Shown: one piece after another, positions 1 through 6,196 of the stretch
Layout of the letters: the number at the start of each line of letters is the position of its first letter
Numbering within the stretch: position 1 is the first letter of the stretch
NCBI GenBank assembly: GCA_030262795.1
Contig: JAJSZO010000159.1
Coordinates: 1 to 6,196 of the forward strand
DNA length: 6,196 nt
Direction: 5' to 3'
From: Deltaproteobacteria bacterium
Lineage (GTDB): Bacteria; Desulfobacterota; Desulfobacteria; Desulfobacterales; ETH-SRB1
Program-made: the position numbers and the translations under genes
Notes under the pieces: model-generated
Databases searched by the model: none
Seen by the model: the letters and a program-made list of their open reading frames with translations, nothing else
Told to the model about the DNA's origin: nothing

Positions 1-117
1 AACAATCGCATAATGTTACTCCCTTTGTTAATATTTTTTATGAACTTTCTTCAAACTCATAGAATAAGTTATTAAAAAACAACTGTAAACAATTTTTTAT
101 GAAAGGTATAATCAAAA

Positions 118-627
118 ATGAGTTATGATTTTAATGCAGACGAAATATTTGAGATTGCAGAGCAGATAGAAAGAAATGGTATAAGATTTTACGAACTGGT
201 TGCAGAAAGTATAAATAACGCTTCTGCCAAGGAATTCTTTCTTAGTCTATCTGCAATGGAAGCTGAACACGAAAAGACTTTTATTTCTTTAAGAGCTAAC
301 CTGACGGACAAGGAAAAAGAAAAAACAATTTTTGACCCTGAAGGCGAATCAGCTCTTTATCTCCGGGCACTTGCAGACAATCGTGTCTTTTTTGAAAAAG
401 ATATTGCTGATATTTTGTCTCATAAGAATCAGCCTGAAAAGGATTTTATAAAGATAATTTTAGATTATGCCATTGGAGCTGAGAAAGATTCGATTGTTTT
501 TTATCTGGGCATGAAAGATTTAGTGCCTGAAAATTTAGGCAAGAAAAAGATAGCTGAAATTATAAGAGAAGAAATGTCGCACATAAGACTTCTCGGCAAA
601 GAGCTGGCTGCTCTTAAGAAACAATGA
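118..627 (+). CDS. Ferritin-like diiron protein, rubrerythrin-type without rubredoxin domain
   Basis: This 169-residue, all-helical protein belongs to the ferritin-like/rubrerythrin superfamily. The four-helix diiron pattern is visible: E18 in helix 1, E48xxH51 in helix 2, E122 in helix 3 and E152xxH155 in helix 4. The glutamates are spaced 30 residues apart in both halves, as expected from the internal duplication of this fold. Tyrosines Y25 and Y129 follow the first and third helix glutamates by seven residues. It contains no cysteine, so the iron-sulfur rubredoxin domain of classical rubrerythrin is absent and electrons must come from a separate partner. Family members are cytoplasmic and reduce peroxide or handle iron in anaerobes; the exact reaction here is inferred. 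The start at 118 is preceded by AAAGG at 102-106, a somewhat long 11-base spacing. It stands alone and converges on the HD-domain gene. The family call is firm; the substrate is unknown. Confidence 0.88.
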   Translation: MSYDFNADEIFEIAEQIERNGIRFYELVAESINNASAKEFFLSLSAMEAEHEKTFISLRANLTDKEKEKTIFDPEGESALYLRALADNRVFFEKDIADILSHKNQPEKDFIKIILDYAIGAEKDSIVFYLGMKDLVPENLGKKKIAEIIREEMSHIRLLGKELAALKKQ

Positions 628-632
628 CCACC

Positions 633-681
633 AACCTAAAGCGGGACAGGCAAAAGTTGCTTTGAGTTTTCAAATTTTTGC
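633..681. terminator. Possible weak bidirectional terminator between convergent genes
   Basis: The short space between the two convergent stop codons holds an imperfect AT-rich inverted repeat. GCAAAA at 650-655 can pair with TTTTGC at 676-681, and inside it TTTGA (661-665) can pair with TCAAA (670-674) around a four-base loop. T-rich and A-rich tracts flank it on both strands. The stem is low in GC and interrupted, so this is a position-based guess supported by modest pairing. Confidence 0.25.
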
Positions 682-1461
682 TCATAAAAATGAATTTACA
701 TGGTCATGTGCATATTGAACAGCTTTTTTAATTTCTTTTGATTGAGGCAGGATTTTTTCAAGCTTTTCTATATATTTTCTATTTTGAATAGTCTGGAATG
801 AAGGGACAAAATTAATATCATAAACCCAGCTTATTTGTAATAATTTAAAGTCGTTAAGAGTTTTTAAATCCTGCGATCGAACGAATCTTTTTTGATGAAG
901 GCTTTCAATAACCTGTTGTGAACATACAGGATCATCGGGCAGGCCCAGCTCAACTGCCGGGTTATGATTTTTTTCACGTTCATTGTAGTAATCAATAAAT
1001 AATTTCCAAATGTCCAGTTTATCAGCATCTCGAAGAAGTCGCATAAAAAACAAATTGTTATCATCTTCATTTGCAGGAAGAACGGCTGCATTGTGATATG
1101 CTATGGATCTTGTGATTAAACGTTTTTCAGCAGTTGAGCATGCGGAAAGAACTCCGTGTATAGCCATCTGTCGTAAACCAAGTCTGGCATGGTTTTCAGA
1201 AGCAAAGTCATTGAATGTATGATATACTGCATACTGTTTGAACCTTCCGATATCATGAAATAAAGCCATTGTCTCTGCCAGTATCATGTCATGCTCTGTA
1301 ATGCCCAGCTTTTTGCCAAGCATGGTTATATTAGAACATACACGATTTGTATGTTTTTCTTTAAGCCTTATGCAGTGGTTGCAATCATGATCATCGGAAT
1401 AGAAATTAGATACATATTCTGCAAACCATGTTTTCAGGCACTTAAGGTCATTTCCAGTCAT
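682..1461 (-). CDS. HD-domain metal-dependent phosphohydrolase
   Basis: The 259-residue protein carries an HD-superfamily phosphohydrolase signature. H37 is the first metal ligand, H69-D70 form the HD doublet in the stretch ALFHDIGRF, H91 and H123 are further candidate ligands, and D147 in RDADKLD is the closing aspartate. HD proteins of this type hydrolyse phosphoester bonds of nucleotides or related molecules in the cytoplasm; the substrate cannot be read from sequence. There is no GYP motif as in cyclic-di-GMP phosphodiesterases of the HD-GYP class. No signal peptide or membrane segment is evident. A cysteine/histidine-rich stretch at residues 25-30 (H25, C27, H29, C30) could add a metal site, but this is speculation. 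The start overlaps the mobB stop by four bases (ATGA) without an obvious ribosome binding site, so translation is probably coupled to mobB. The fold and catalytic class are secure; the biological role is unknown. Confidence 0.85.
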   Translation of the reverse strand: MTGNDLKCLKTWFAEYVSNFYSDDHDCNHCIRLKEKHTNRVCSNITMLGKKLGITEHDMILAETMALFHDIGRFKQYAVYHTFNDFASENHARLGLRQMAIHGVLSACSTAEKRLITRSIAYHNAAVLPANEDDNNLFFMRLLRDADKLDIWKLFIDYYNEREKNHNPAVELGLPDDPVCSQQVIESLHQKRFVRSQDLKTLNDFKLLQISWVYDINFVPSFQTIQNRKYIEKLEKILPQSKEIKKAVQYAHDHVNSFL

Positions 1462-1949
1462 AAATATTTATTTTCTATAAAATCTGCCAGGTTATCAATT
1501 TCTTCCAAGCCAAATTCCGGAACGTTATATCCTGTATCCGAATCTGTAACAACTGCTATGAGTTTACTATCACCCAGACAAAGAGGCTCTTTTCCACTTG
1601 CTTTACGAACAATCTCAATCTTATGTATGTTTTCTTTATTGTAACCTTCCACTATAATAAGATCAACACCATTGAAGTATTTTTTGAGGCAATCAAGAGA
1701 TTTACAATCATTATCCTTGATCATGGCAATTTTATCTGTGGATGCAATAACTACAATATCAGCACCTGCTTTTCTATGCCGCCAACTGTCTTTTCCTTTT
1801 TTGTCGATATCAAATGCTTGACATGTGTGTTTTATACTTCCTATCCTGTATCCCCGCTTTTTAAGTTCAGGAATAAGTTTTTCTATTAGTGTAGTTTTGC
1901 CTGATTCAGATTTTCCTGCAACACAGATAATCGGAGTTTGTTTTATCAT
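1458..1949 (-). CDS. mobB: Molybdopterin-guanine dinucleotide biosynthesis adaptor MobB
   Basis: This 163-residue P-loop GTP-binding protein matches MobB in length and motif order. The Walker A loop GKSESGKTT spans residues 12-20, right after the first strand. The family-typical GSIKHT follows at about residues 38-43. The segment KDSWRHRKAGAD comes next, near residues 53-64. LIIVEGYNKENIHKIEIVR, the strand with the VEG motif, is near residue 100. MobB assists MobA in attaching GMP to molybdopterin, giving the bis-MGD cofactor used by enzymes such as formate dehydrogenases, and acts in the cytoplasm. Neither mobA nor moa/moe genes are in the window. It is the first gene of a two-gene operon with the HD-domain gene. 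A promoter candidate lies upstream at 1985-2012; the ribosome binding site is weak (GAAAG about seven bases before the ATG). Identification is confident. Confidence 0.92.
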   Translation of the reverse strand: MIKQTPIICVAGKSESGKTTLIEKLIPELKKRGYRIGSIKHTCQAFDIDKKGKDSWRHRKAGADIVVIASTDKIAMIKDNDCKSLDCLKKYFNGVDLIIVEGYNKENIHKIEIVRKASGKEPLCLGDSKLIAVVTDSDTGYNVPEFGLEEIDNLADFIENKYL

Positions 1950-1984
1950 GTAAATTCTTTCAAAAAAGCCCGCGCCAAAGATAT

Positions 1985-2012
1985 GTTATAGTTTTTCAAT
2001 CCATGGTGTCAA
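1985..2012 (-). promoter_or_regulatory. Sigma70-type promoter for mobB and the HD gene
   Basis: Read on the minus strand, a perfect TTGACA (2007-2012) is followed after 16 bases by TATAAC (1985-1990), which matches the -10 consensus at five of six positions. Transcription would start near 1978, about 30 bases before the mobB start codon. This is the best promoter match in the window and is correctly placed and oriented. Confidence 0.6.
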
Positions 2013-2155
2013 TAGCAATAAATTCCCATATTCTACCGCGGATCAAGATTTTTTCTTTATAGTTGATTTATTAACAAAGCCATTGTAATTTTTTCCCCGT
2101 CCACATTCACGTTCCTAAGATGGCAAATTCTAAGTAACTTTGCTTATCAATTAGC

Positions 2156-2168
2156 ACGCCAAAGGCGT
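2156..2168. repeat. Small perfect inverted repeat (ACGCC-AAA-GGCGT)
   Basis: ACGCC (2156-2160) and GGCGT (2164-2168) are perfect inverted copies around an AAA loop and stand out as a GC-rich island in AT-rich DNA. It lies about 30 bases upstream of the channel -35 candidate. No T-tract follows directly on either strand, so it is not a typical intrinsic terminator. It could be a protein binding site, a fragment of a dispersed palindromic repeat, or chance. Confidence 0.35.
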
Positions 2169-2198
2169 ACCACCGATTTTCAATTGTCAATAGTCAAC

Positions 2199-2226
2199 TT
2201 TAAACCTAACCCATTAAAATTATAGT
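2199..2226 (+). promoter_or_regulatory. Candidate promoter for the channel gene
   Basis: TTTAAA (2199-2204, four of six matches to the -35 consensus) is followed after 16 bases by TATAGT (2221-2226, five of six to the -10 consensus). This would start transcription near 2233, just upstream of the ribosome binding site. In AT-rich DNA such matches arise by chance, so confidence is limited. It may drive the whole rightward set of genes. Confidence 0.35.
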
Positions 2227-2251
2227 ACAATGATTCATTTGGGAAACTTTT

Positions 2252-3070
2252 ATGAAAAAAAACAGCTCGTTAGGAAAACATCGTGAAACTCTTCATAAAA
2301 TTATTTTTGAGGCTGAGACACCTGCAGGTAAATTATTTGATATAATTTTAATTGTAAGTATCGTGCTTAGCGTAATAGTTGTAATGTTGGACAGTGTGAT
2401 CACGATTCGAAATTCATACGGCGGCTTTTTAGTTTTAAGCGAATGGTTTTTTACTTTTCTTTTCACAATTGAGTATTTCCTTAGGTTATCCTGTGTCGGT
2501 CGTCCTTTTAAGTATGCAACCAGCTTTTTTGGAATAGTAGATCTTCTGGCAATAATCCCGACCTATTTAAGTCTTTTTCTGCCTGGAAGCCAGTTCCTTC
2601 TTGTTATCAGGATTCTTCGAGTTTTTCGAATATTTCGGGTTTTCAAACTGGTTCAGTATCTTGTTGAAATCAGGTTGCTTAACCAGGCTCTGCGTGCAAG
2701 CCGGCGGAAAATTATTGTCTTTTTATTTACTGTTTTTACACTGGTGATAATTTTCGGTTCCATGATGTATGTCATAGAAGGCGAACAAAATGGTTTTACA
2801 AGCATCCCTCGAAGTATGTACTGGGCTATCGTAACGCTCACTACAGTCGGCTATGGAGATATATCGCCTAAAACAGCTTTCGGTCAGGCTTTGGCTGCTG
2901 TCATCATGATTATCGGTTATGCAATAATTGCCGTACCTACAGGAATTGTAACAACTGAAATTGCTCGAGCCTCCGGAAAGAAGGTTTCCACTCAGGCGTG
3001 CCGGGTTTGCAGTGCAGAAGACCATGACATAGATGCGAACTACTGCAAAGACTGCGGAGCAAAACTTTAA
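2252..3070 (+). CDS. Voltage-gated-type potassium channel with C-terminal zinc ribbon
   Basis: This 272-residue inner-membrane protein has the six-helix layout of voltage-gated potassium channels. S1 lies near residues 28-47, S2 near 59-79 and S3 near 92-110. The S4 voltage sensor, near 115-135, has positive charges at every third residue (R120, R123, R126, R129, K132). S5 is near 153-175, and S6 near 211-235. The pore loop carries the potassium selectivity filter TTVGYGD (197-203), so selectivity for K+ is well supported. The tail after S6 ends in a likely zinc ribbon, C250xxC253 and C265xxC268, with no RCK/TrkA-N domain and no cyclic-nucleotide-binding domain. Channels of this class act as tetramers in the cytoplasmic membrane. 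The start is supported by GGGA at 2241-2244, seven bases before the ATG. The sensor gene follows 30 bases downstream on the same strand, so co-transcription is possible. The physiological role is unknown; stress-related potassium flux or membrane potential control are the usual guesses. Confidence 0.92.
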   Translation: MKKNSSLGKHRETLHKIIFEAETPAGKLFDIILIVSIVLSVIVVMLDSVITIRNSYGGFLVLSEWFFTFLFTIEYFLRLSCVGRPFKYATSFFGIVDLLAIIPTYLSLFLPGSQFLLVIRILRVFRIFRVFKLVQYLVEIRLLNQALRASRRKIIVFLFTVFTLVIIFGSMMYVIEGEQNGFTSIPRSMYWAIVTLTTVGYGDISPKTAFGQALAAVIMIIGYAIIAVPTGIVTTEIARASGKKVSTQACRVCSAEDHDIDANYCKDCGAKL

Positions 3071-3100
3071 GCCCTTTGCAACGCAATCAGCGGATGTATA

Positions 3101-5350
3101 ATGAGAAAATTTAAATTCATATTTATAGTATTCTTTTCTTTTTACTTGATATCACCATCTTACAGCGAAGAAATCAAAGTGTGGATTATGGCTGGTGAGG
3201 TGACTAAAAATGATATTCCGGCAGTTGAAGAAATAAGGGCATTCAAGGATAGATATCTATATGCCAGTATCGATATAGGTCGCGATGAAGAATATTCTGA
3301 AAAAGTTTTTTTGGCAAACAAGGAGGTATTAGACAAAATTGAGAATTTTCGTGAGTCTTTTAAAAAGGACATCAACACTAATCCTGATGGTTTACCAATT
3401 GATGTAAAAGTCAAATTCATTGGTTGGCACAATGATCCACTGAAAAAAATCATTAATGATGCGCAAAAAGAAGGTGTTGACGTAATACAAGTCGGTTCCA
3501 CATGGATTGCTTTTCTTGCCCATAATGGTTTTATTAATAATATCTCTGACATTGTTAAACCCATGGAACATGAATATATTAATCCCGTAGTACAAAGCGG
3601 AAGATTTGGTAAAGATTATTTTGCGATTCCTTGGAGTATTGATATTCGGACGTGGTTTTATAATAAAGAATTGTTGGATCGTGCAGGTATAGACGCTAAT
3701 AAGATAAAAAATTTAACTTCATTAAAAAATGCATGCTTAAAATTCAAAAAGAAAAATATTGGCACATGGTTCTTAGGTGTCCCAACATCAGCAGATGATT
3801 ACAGCACACTACATATCGCAATGACATGGATATGGGGCTGGGGTGGTACCATTGTTGGTGGAGACAAAACTGTTGGCCTAATGGACGATAAAGTAGTTGC
3901 CAGCATGGAGGAATATGTACAGCTTTTTTTATCAGGGTGTGCACCTTTACCGGGCAGAGATGGCAAGAGCCTCCGTTTAACCGATATAGAAACGCATTTT
4001 TTGCTTGGAGAATACGCGTTCATTTCGATTGGCCCTTGGTTTGTTGAGATATTATCAAAAGAACAATCAAAAATATTTATAAATTATGGTTCGATCCCCG
4101 GCAGAGACGGGGCATCACCCAATGTGTTCACAGGGGGAAGCTATCTGGCTTTGGTAAATTCCAAGCGTTCACCCCTTGAAGAAAAAGCATCTCGTGCCTT
4201 GTTGAGATATTTATCTGTCCACGCCAGTCGGAGTCTTGGTTTACCGCCCCAAAAAGCAAAACTAGAACAGATGCTCAATAGCCGGGAATATAGTAAGTTC
4301 CCACTTATACTCCTTAGACGTGAGTCCAGGTTGTTTCCGGCAATTCATGAATGGGGCGTAATAGAAGACATACTTCTAACTCATATCTCAACTATATTTG
4401 AAATAGTAGGAAACAATCCTTCCGTCACTGATACAGAGCTAAATAGTATTATTAGAAGTGAATTTGGTAGTGCAAAGTTAAGAATAGAAAAGATTGTTAA
4501 TACCCCGGGGAATTCGCTGTTGCTCTGGTCTCTTGTTATACTAATTCTACTAACTTTTGTATTCTTAATTTATAAAAGACACCATAAACACTATGTAGGC
4601 AAAGAAGATCTAATCAGGCGATTTAGGCGAATTAAAGAAATATTGCATACTGCAAAAGTCTGGAAAGGCTGCGTTGATGAAAACAATATTATTGCAGTGA
4701 GAAACAGGTTGATAGAAAAGATAAACAACGTCATGGAAGAGTTAGCGTATTTTAGAAAGTCAAAAAGCCAGGAAATAATTGAAATTATAAAATTTATAGG
4801 TGATAAGGAAATATTGATAAAGCAATACAAGAATGAAATTCAGAATATCGACCGTGATTACAGACAATATGAAGAGAGTATTATTGTATATTTTGAAAAT
4901 TCTATGCGACCAATTATTAATGAAATGTCAAATATGCTTGAAACCTATTGTGTAAAAATGAATAAGCTTACAGAGATTATTGCTGAGCTGCAAAAGGTGT
5001 TTAATTTTGAGTACAATATTGAAAATAAAATTGGTAGTTTATTGATCAGGCCTGACGATCTTCGTCTTTGCCTGGAAAACCTGCTGGAAAATGCACAAAA
5101 ATCCACTCAACACCTAACTGAACCTAATATTAAGTTGAGGGTGTCAAGTAATGGTAGATTTATCATCATTGCTGTTGAAGATAATGGTGGATCTTTTTCT
5201 GAGATGGATATAAAAAAATTAATGCGTAAGGGGGAGGGTTTTAAAGACATATGTAACATTATCGAAGGGTGGGAAGGCAATTTAAGCATTGAGCGCCGTA
5301 GCGATGAGGATAAGAAGCCTCCTGTAACACTAAAAATCAGGCGATTATAG
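3101..5350 (+). CDS. Membrane sensor: sugar-type solute-binding domain fused to a histidine-kinase-like ATPase
   Basis: The 749-residue protein begins with a signal peptide (about 1-22, cut after SYS) and no lipobox cysteine. A complete family-1 extracellular solute-binding domain follows (about 24-440). Marks of that family are VKVKFIGW (102-109), DVIQVGSTW (127-135), AIPWSIDIR (175-183), WIWGWGG (243-249), IGPW (310-313) and GGS (345-347). One membrane helix spans about 473-491, followed by the basic stretch KRHHKH. The cytoplasmic part is a helical, probably coiled-coil linker (about 500-620), then a GHKL/HATPase domain. That domain has an N box (N660, N664), a G1 box (D694-N-G696-G697) and a reduced G2 box (G711-E-G713). 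The expected role is binding a periplasmic solute and passing the signal to the tandem-receiver protein encoded 11 bases downstream. Oddities: no histidine exists between H516 and H671, so a standard phospho-acceptor helix is not present, and the first part of the binding domain is about 40 residues longer than usual. The ribosome binding site is weak. Domain calls are firm; kinase activity is uncertain. Confidence 0.88.
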   Translation: MRKFKFIFIVFFSFYLISPSYSEEIKVWIMAGEVTKNDIPAVEEIRAFKDRYLYASIDIGRDEEYSEKVFLANKEVLDKIENFRESFKKDINTNPDGLPIDVKVKFIGWHNDPLKKIINDAQKEGVDVIQVGSTWIAFLAHNGFINNISDIVKPMEHEYINPVVQSGRFGKDYFAIPWSIDIRTWFYNKELLDRAGIDANKIKNLTSLKNACLKFKKKNIGTWFLGVPTSADDYSTLHIAMTWIWGWGGTIVGGDKTVGLMDDKVVASMEEYVQLFLSGCAPLPGRDGKSLRLTDIETHFLLGEYAFISIGPWFVEILSKEQSKIFINYGSIPGRDGASPNVFTGGSYLALVNSKRSPLEEKASRALLRYLSVHASRSLGLPPQKAKLEQMLNSREYSKFPLILLRRESRLFPAIHEWGVIEDILLTHISTIFEIVGNNPSVTDTELNSIIRSEFGSAKLRIEKIVNTPGNSLLLWSLVILILLTFVFLIYKRHHKHYVGKEDLIRRFRRIKEILHTAKVWKGCVDENNIIAVRNRLIEKINNVMEELAYFRKSKSQEIIEIIKFIGDKEILIKQYKNEIQNIDRDYRQYEESIIVYFENSMRPIINEMSNMLETYCVKMNKLTEIIAELQKVFNFEYNIENKIGSLLIRPDDLRLCLENLLENAQKSTQHLTEPNIKLRVSSNGRFIIIAVEDNGGSFSEMDIKKLMRKGEGFKDICNIIEGWEGNLSIERRSDEDKKPPVTLKIRRL

Positions 5351-5361
5351 AGAGCATCTGT

Positions 5362-6196
5362 ATGGAGCCAAATATATTAATTGTTGATGATCAAGAGGAT
5401 TTTTTAGAAGCCATCATGGAAGAATTGCAAACAATGACGACAGAACCAATTCGCATAAATAGTTGTTCGAATATTTATGATGCTGAATGCCACATTAAGA
5501 AAAATTCTCCTGATATAGTTGTAGTAGATATGAACCTTCCATTGACAAGCGGGGAGGATCCGGAAGATGGTTCCGGGATGCAGCTTGTTTTATATATACG
5601 AAAAATACCCAAGCGTACAATAATTATTCTTATAACGGGAGAAACCCGATTGGAAGCTCAAGATGAATATTTAAATAAGGGGATGAATGAGGGAGTAAAT
5701 GAAATTATTCTCAAGGAAAGCAGGATTAATTATGTTGATAAACTGGCTGAGAGAGTTATCTATTTGGCAGGATTGCTTATTAAACTCAATAGCAGCATAG
5801 GTAAAGAGATGGGAAACACAATCATTACTTATGGTTTACATCAACACATAATTTCATATTTTACCCATCACATCCCAAAATACCCATGTAAGAATATCAC
5901 CTCAGTACAAGATGCAATCAATGAATGTGAAAAACAGAATATATGTGTCTGCGTTGTAGCAGTTGATAATGATGATGGGTATGAATTTATCAGGCGATTT
6001 TTTAATGTAAGGCAGGATATTCCAATTGTTGCAATTACCACTCAAGATGACATTCAAGGCTTTGAAGACTTAAAGCGTGCGAGACGGGACGGAGCGGTAT
6101 TTGCCGTGCGTTATGTTAAGGATGGAAATTACACTGAAAAAATAATACAGAAAGCGCTTGAATATAGGAAAAACAAATTAGACGGTTATAGCAATA
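5362..6196 (+). CDS. Tandem-receiver response regulator, 3' end cut by the window
   Basis: The reading frame runs open from the ATG to the last base (278 complete codons) without a stop, so the C-terminus and any output domain lie outside. The first receiver (about 3-125) has the acidic pair D9-D10, phospho-acceptor D56 at the end of VVVD, the switch residue T92 in LITG and K118. It should therefore be able to accept a phosphoryl group. The loop after D56 is expanded (residues 58-70, rich in S, G, E and D) compared with ordinary receivers. A linker with H160, H162, H168 and H169 leads into a second receiver-like domain (about 152-272). There the acidic pair is replaced by a T156-Y157-G158 neighbourhood, while D202 with DG at 205-206, T226 and GA at 244-245 remain. 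The gene starts 11 bases after the sensor stop with an AGAG-type ribosome binding site, so it is surely co-transcribed with the sensor and is its likely partner. No DNA-binding motif is seen in the visible part. Confidence 0.85.
   Translation, partial: MEPNILIVDDQEDFLEAIMEELQTMTTEPIRINSCSNIYDAECHIKKNSPDIVVVDMNLPLTSGEDPEDGSGMQLVLYIRKIPKRTIIILITGETRLEAQDEYLNKGMNEGVNEIILKESRINYVDKLAERVIYLAGLLIKLNSSIGKEMGNTIITYGLHQHIISYFTHHIPKYPCKNITSVQDAINECEKQNICVCVVAVDNDDGYEFIRRFFNVRQDIPIVAITTQDDIQGFEDLKRARRDGAVFAVRYVKDGNYTEKIIQKALEYRKNKLDGYSN

Larger units (their letters stand above)
1950..2251. other. Divergent intergenic region, no gene seen
   Basis: These 302 bases separate the leftward mobB operon from the rightward channel gene. 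They are AT-rich and show no convincing open reading frame or RNA gene. Contents noticed are the mobB promoter on the minus strand, a short perfect hairpin at 2156-2168, a GTCAA direct repeat with a 7-base period at 2186-2197, and a promoter candidate for the channel at 2199-2226. The middle part (about 2015-2150) shows nothing recognisable. Confidence 0.7.

Noticed and set aside
107..112. Perfect TATAAT just before the ferritin-like gene.
   Set aside because: It lies only five bases before the start codon, would give an almost leaderless message that excludes the AAAGG at 102-106, and has no good -35 box at 16-18 bases upstream.
99..128. Nine-codon upstream frame overlapping the start of the ferritin-like gene.
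   Set aside because: Too short, without its own ribosome binding site, and expected by chance in AT-rich leader DNA.
1291..1889. Open frames on the plus strand opposite mobB and the HD gene (1291-1644 and 1623-1889).
   Set aside because: They are antisense to two genes with clear family motifs, encode compositionally odd peptides and have no recognisable domains.
2036..2041. CCGCGG palindrome in the divergent intergenic region.
   Set aside because: A six-base palindrome alone is not informative, and no extended dyad symmetry surrounds it.
3007..3035. TTGCAG / TAGATG pair inside the end of the channel gene as a promoter for the sensor.
   Set aside because: The -10 element matches only three of six consensus bases and sits within coding sequence; not better than chance.
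4892..4927. The stretch FENSMRPI (residues 598-605) resembles a histidine-kinase H box (FxHELRxPL) with the histidine replaced by N600 (AAT, one base from CAT).
   Set aside because: The distance from N600 to the N-box asparagine N664 is only 64 residues, against roughly 100 or more in canonical kinases, so the match is probably coincidental. The absence of histidine in the whole region is the safer statement.

Overview
The window is AT-rich DNA from a bacterium with a Gram-negative-like envelope. It carries a rubrerythrin-type ferritin-like protein, MobB for molybdenum cofactor maturation, and a large periplasmic-binding sensor kinase. This mix would suit an anaerobic, stress-prone organism such as a sulfate-reducing Desulfobacterota lineage. 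That placement rests on gene content and general protein style only; no rRNA or lineage marker is present.

Layout. Bases 118-627 (+) encode a small diiron ferritin-like protein. It converges on a two-gene minus-strand operon, mobB (1458-1949) followed by an HD-domain phosphohydrolase (682-1461). These two overlap by four bases (ATGA), and a good sigma70-type promoter lies upstream of mobB. A 302-base divergent intergenic region (1950-2251) holds that promoter, a small perfect hairpin and a weaker promoter candidate for the rightward genes.

The right half reads entirely rightward. First is a six-helix voltage-gated-type potassium channel with a C-terminal zinc ribbon (2252-3070). After 30 bases comes a 749-residue membrane sensor (3101-5350). 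It has a signal peptide, a whole family-1 (sugar-type) solute-binding domain, one membrane helix, a helical linker and a GHKL/HATPase domain. After 11 more bases comes a response-regulator-like protein with two receiver domains in tandem (5362 to the window end, incomplete).

Working together. The sensor and the tandem-receiver protein almost certainly form one signalling pair: a periplasmic ligand, probably a sugar or other small solute, would be bound outside and reported inside. The pair is atypical. The cytoplasmic part of the sensor has no histidine at all between residues 516 and 671, where the phospho-accepting helix should be. The first receiver looks active (D56, T92, K118) but has an extended loop after its phospho-acceptor, and the second receiver looks degenerate. 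This non-canonical system is the most interesting item in the window. Whether the channel belongs to the same transcription unit is open.
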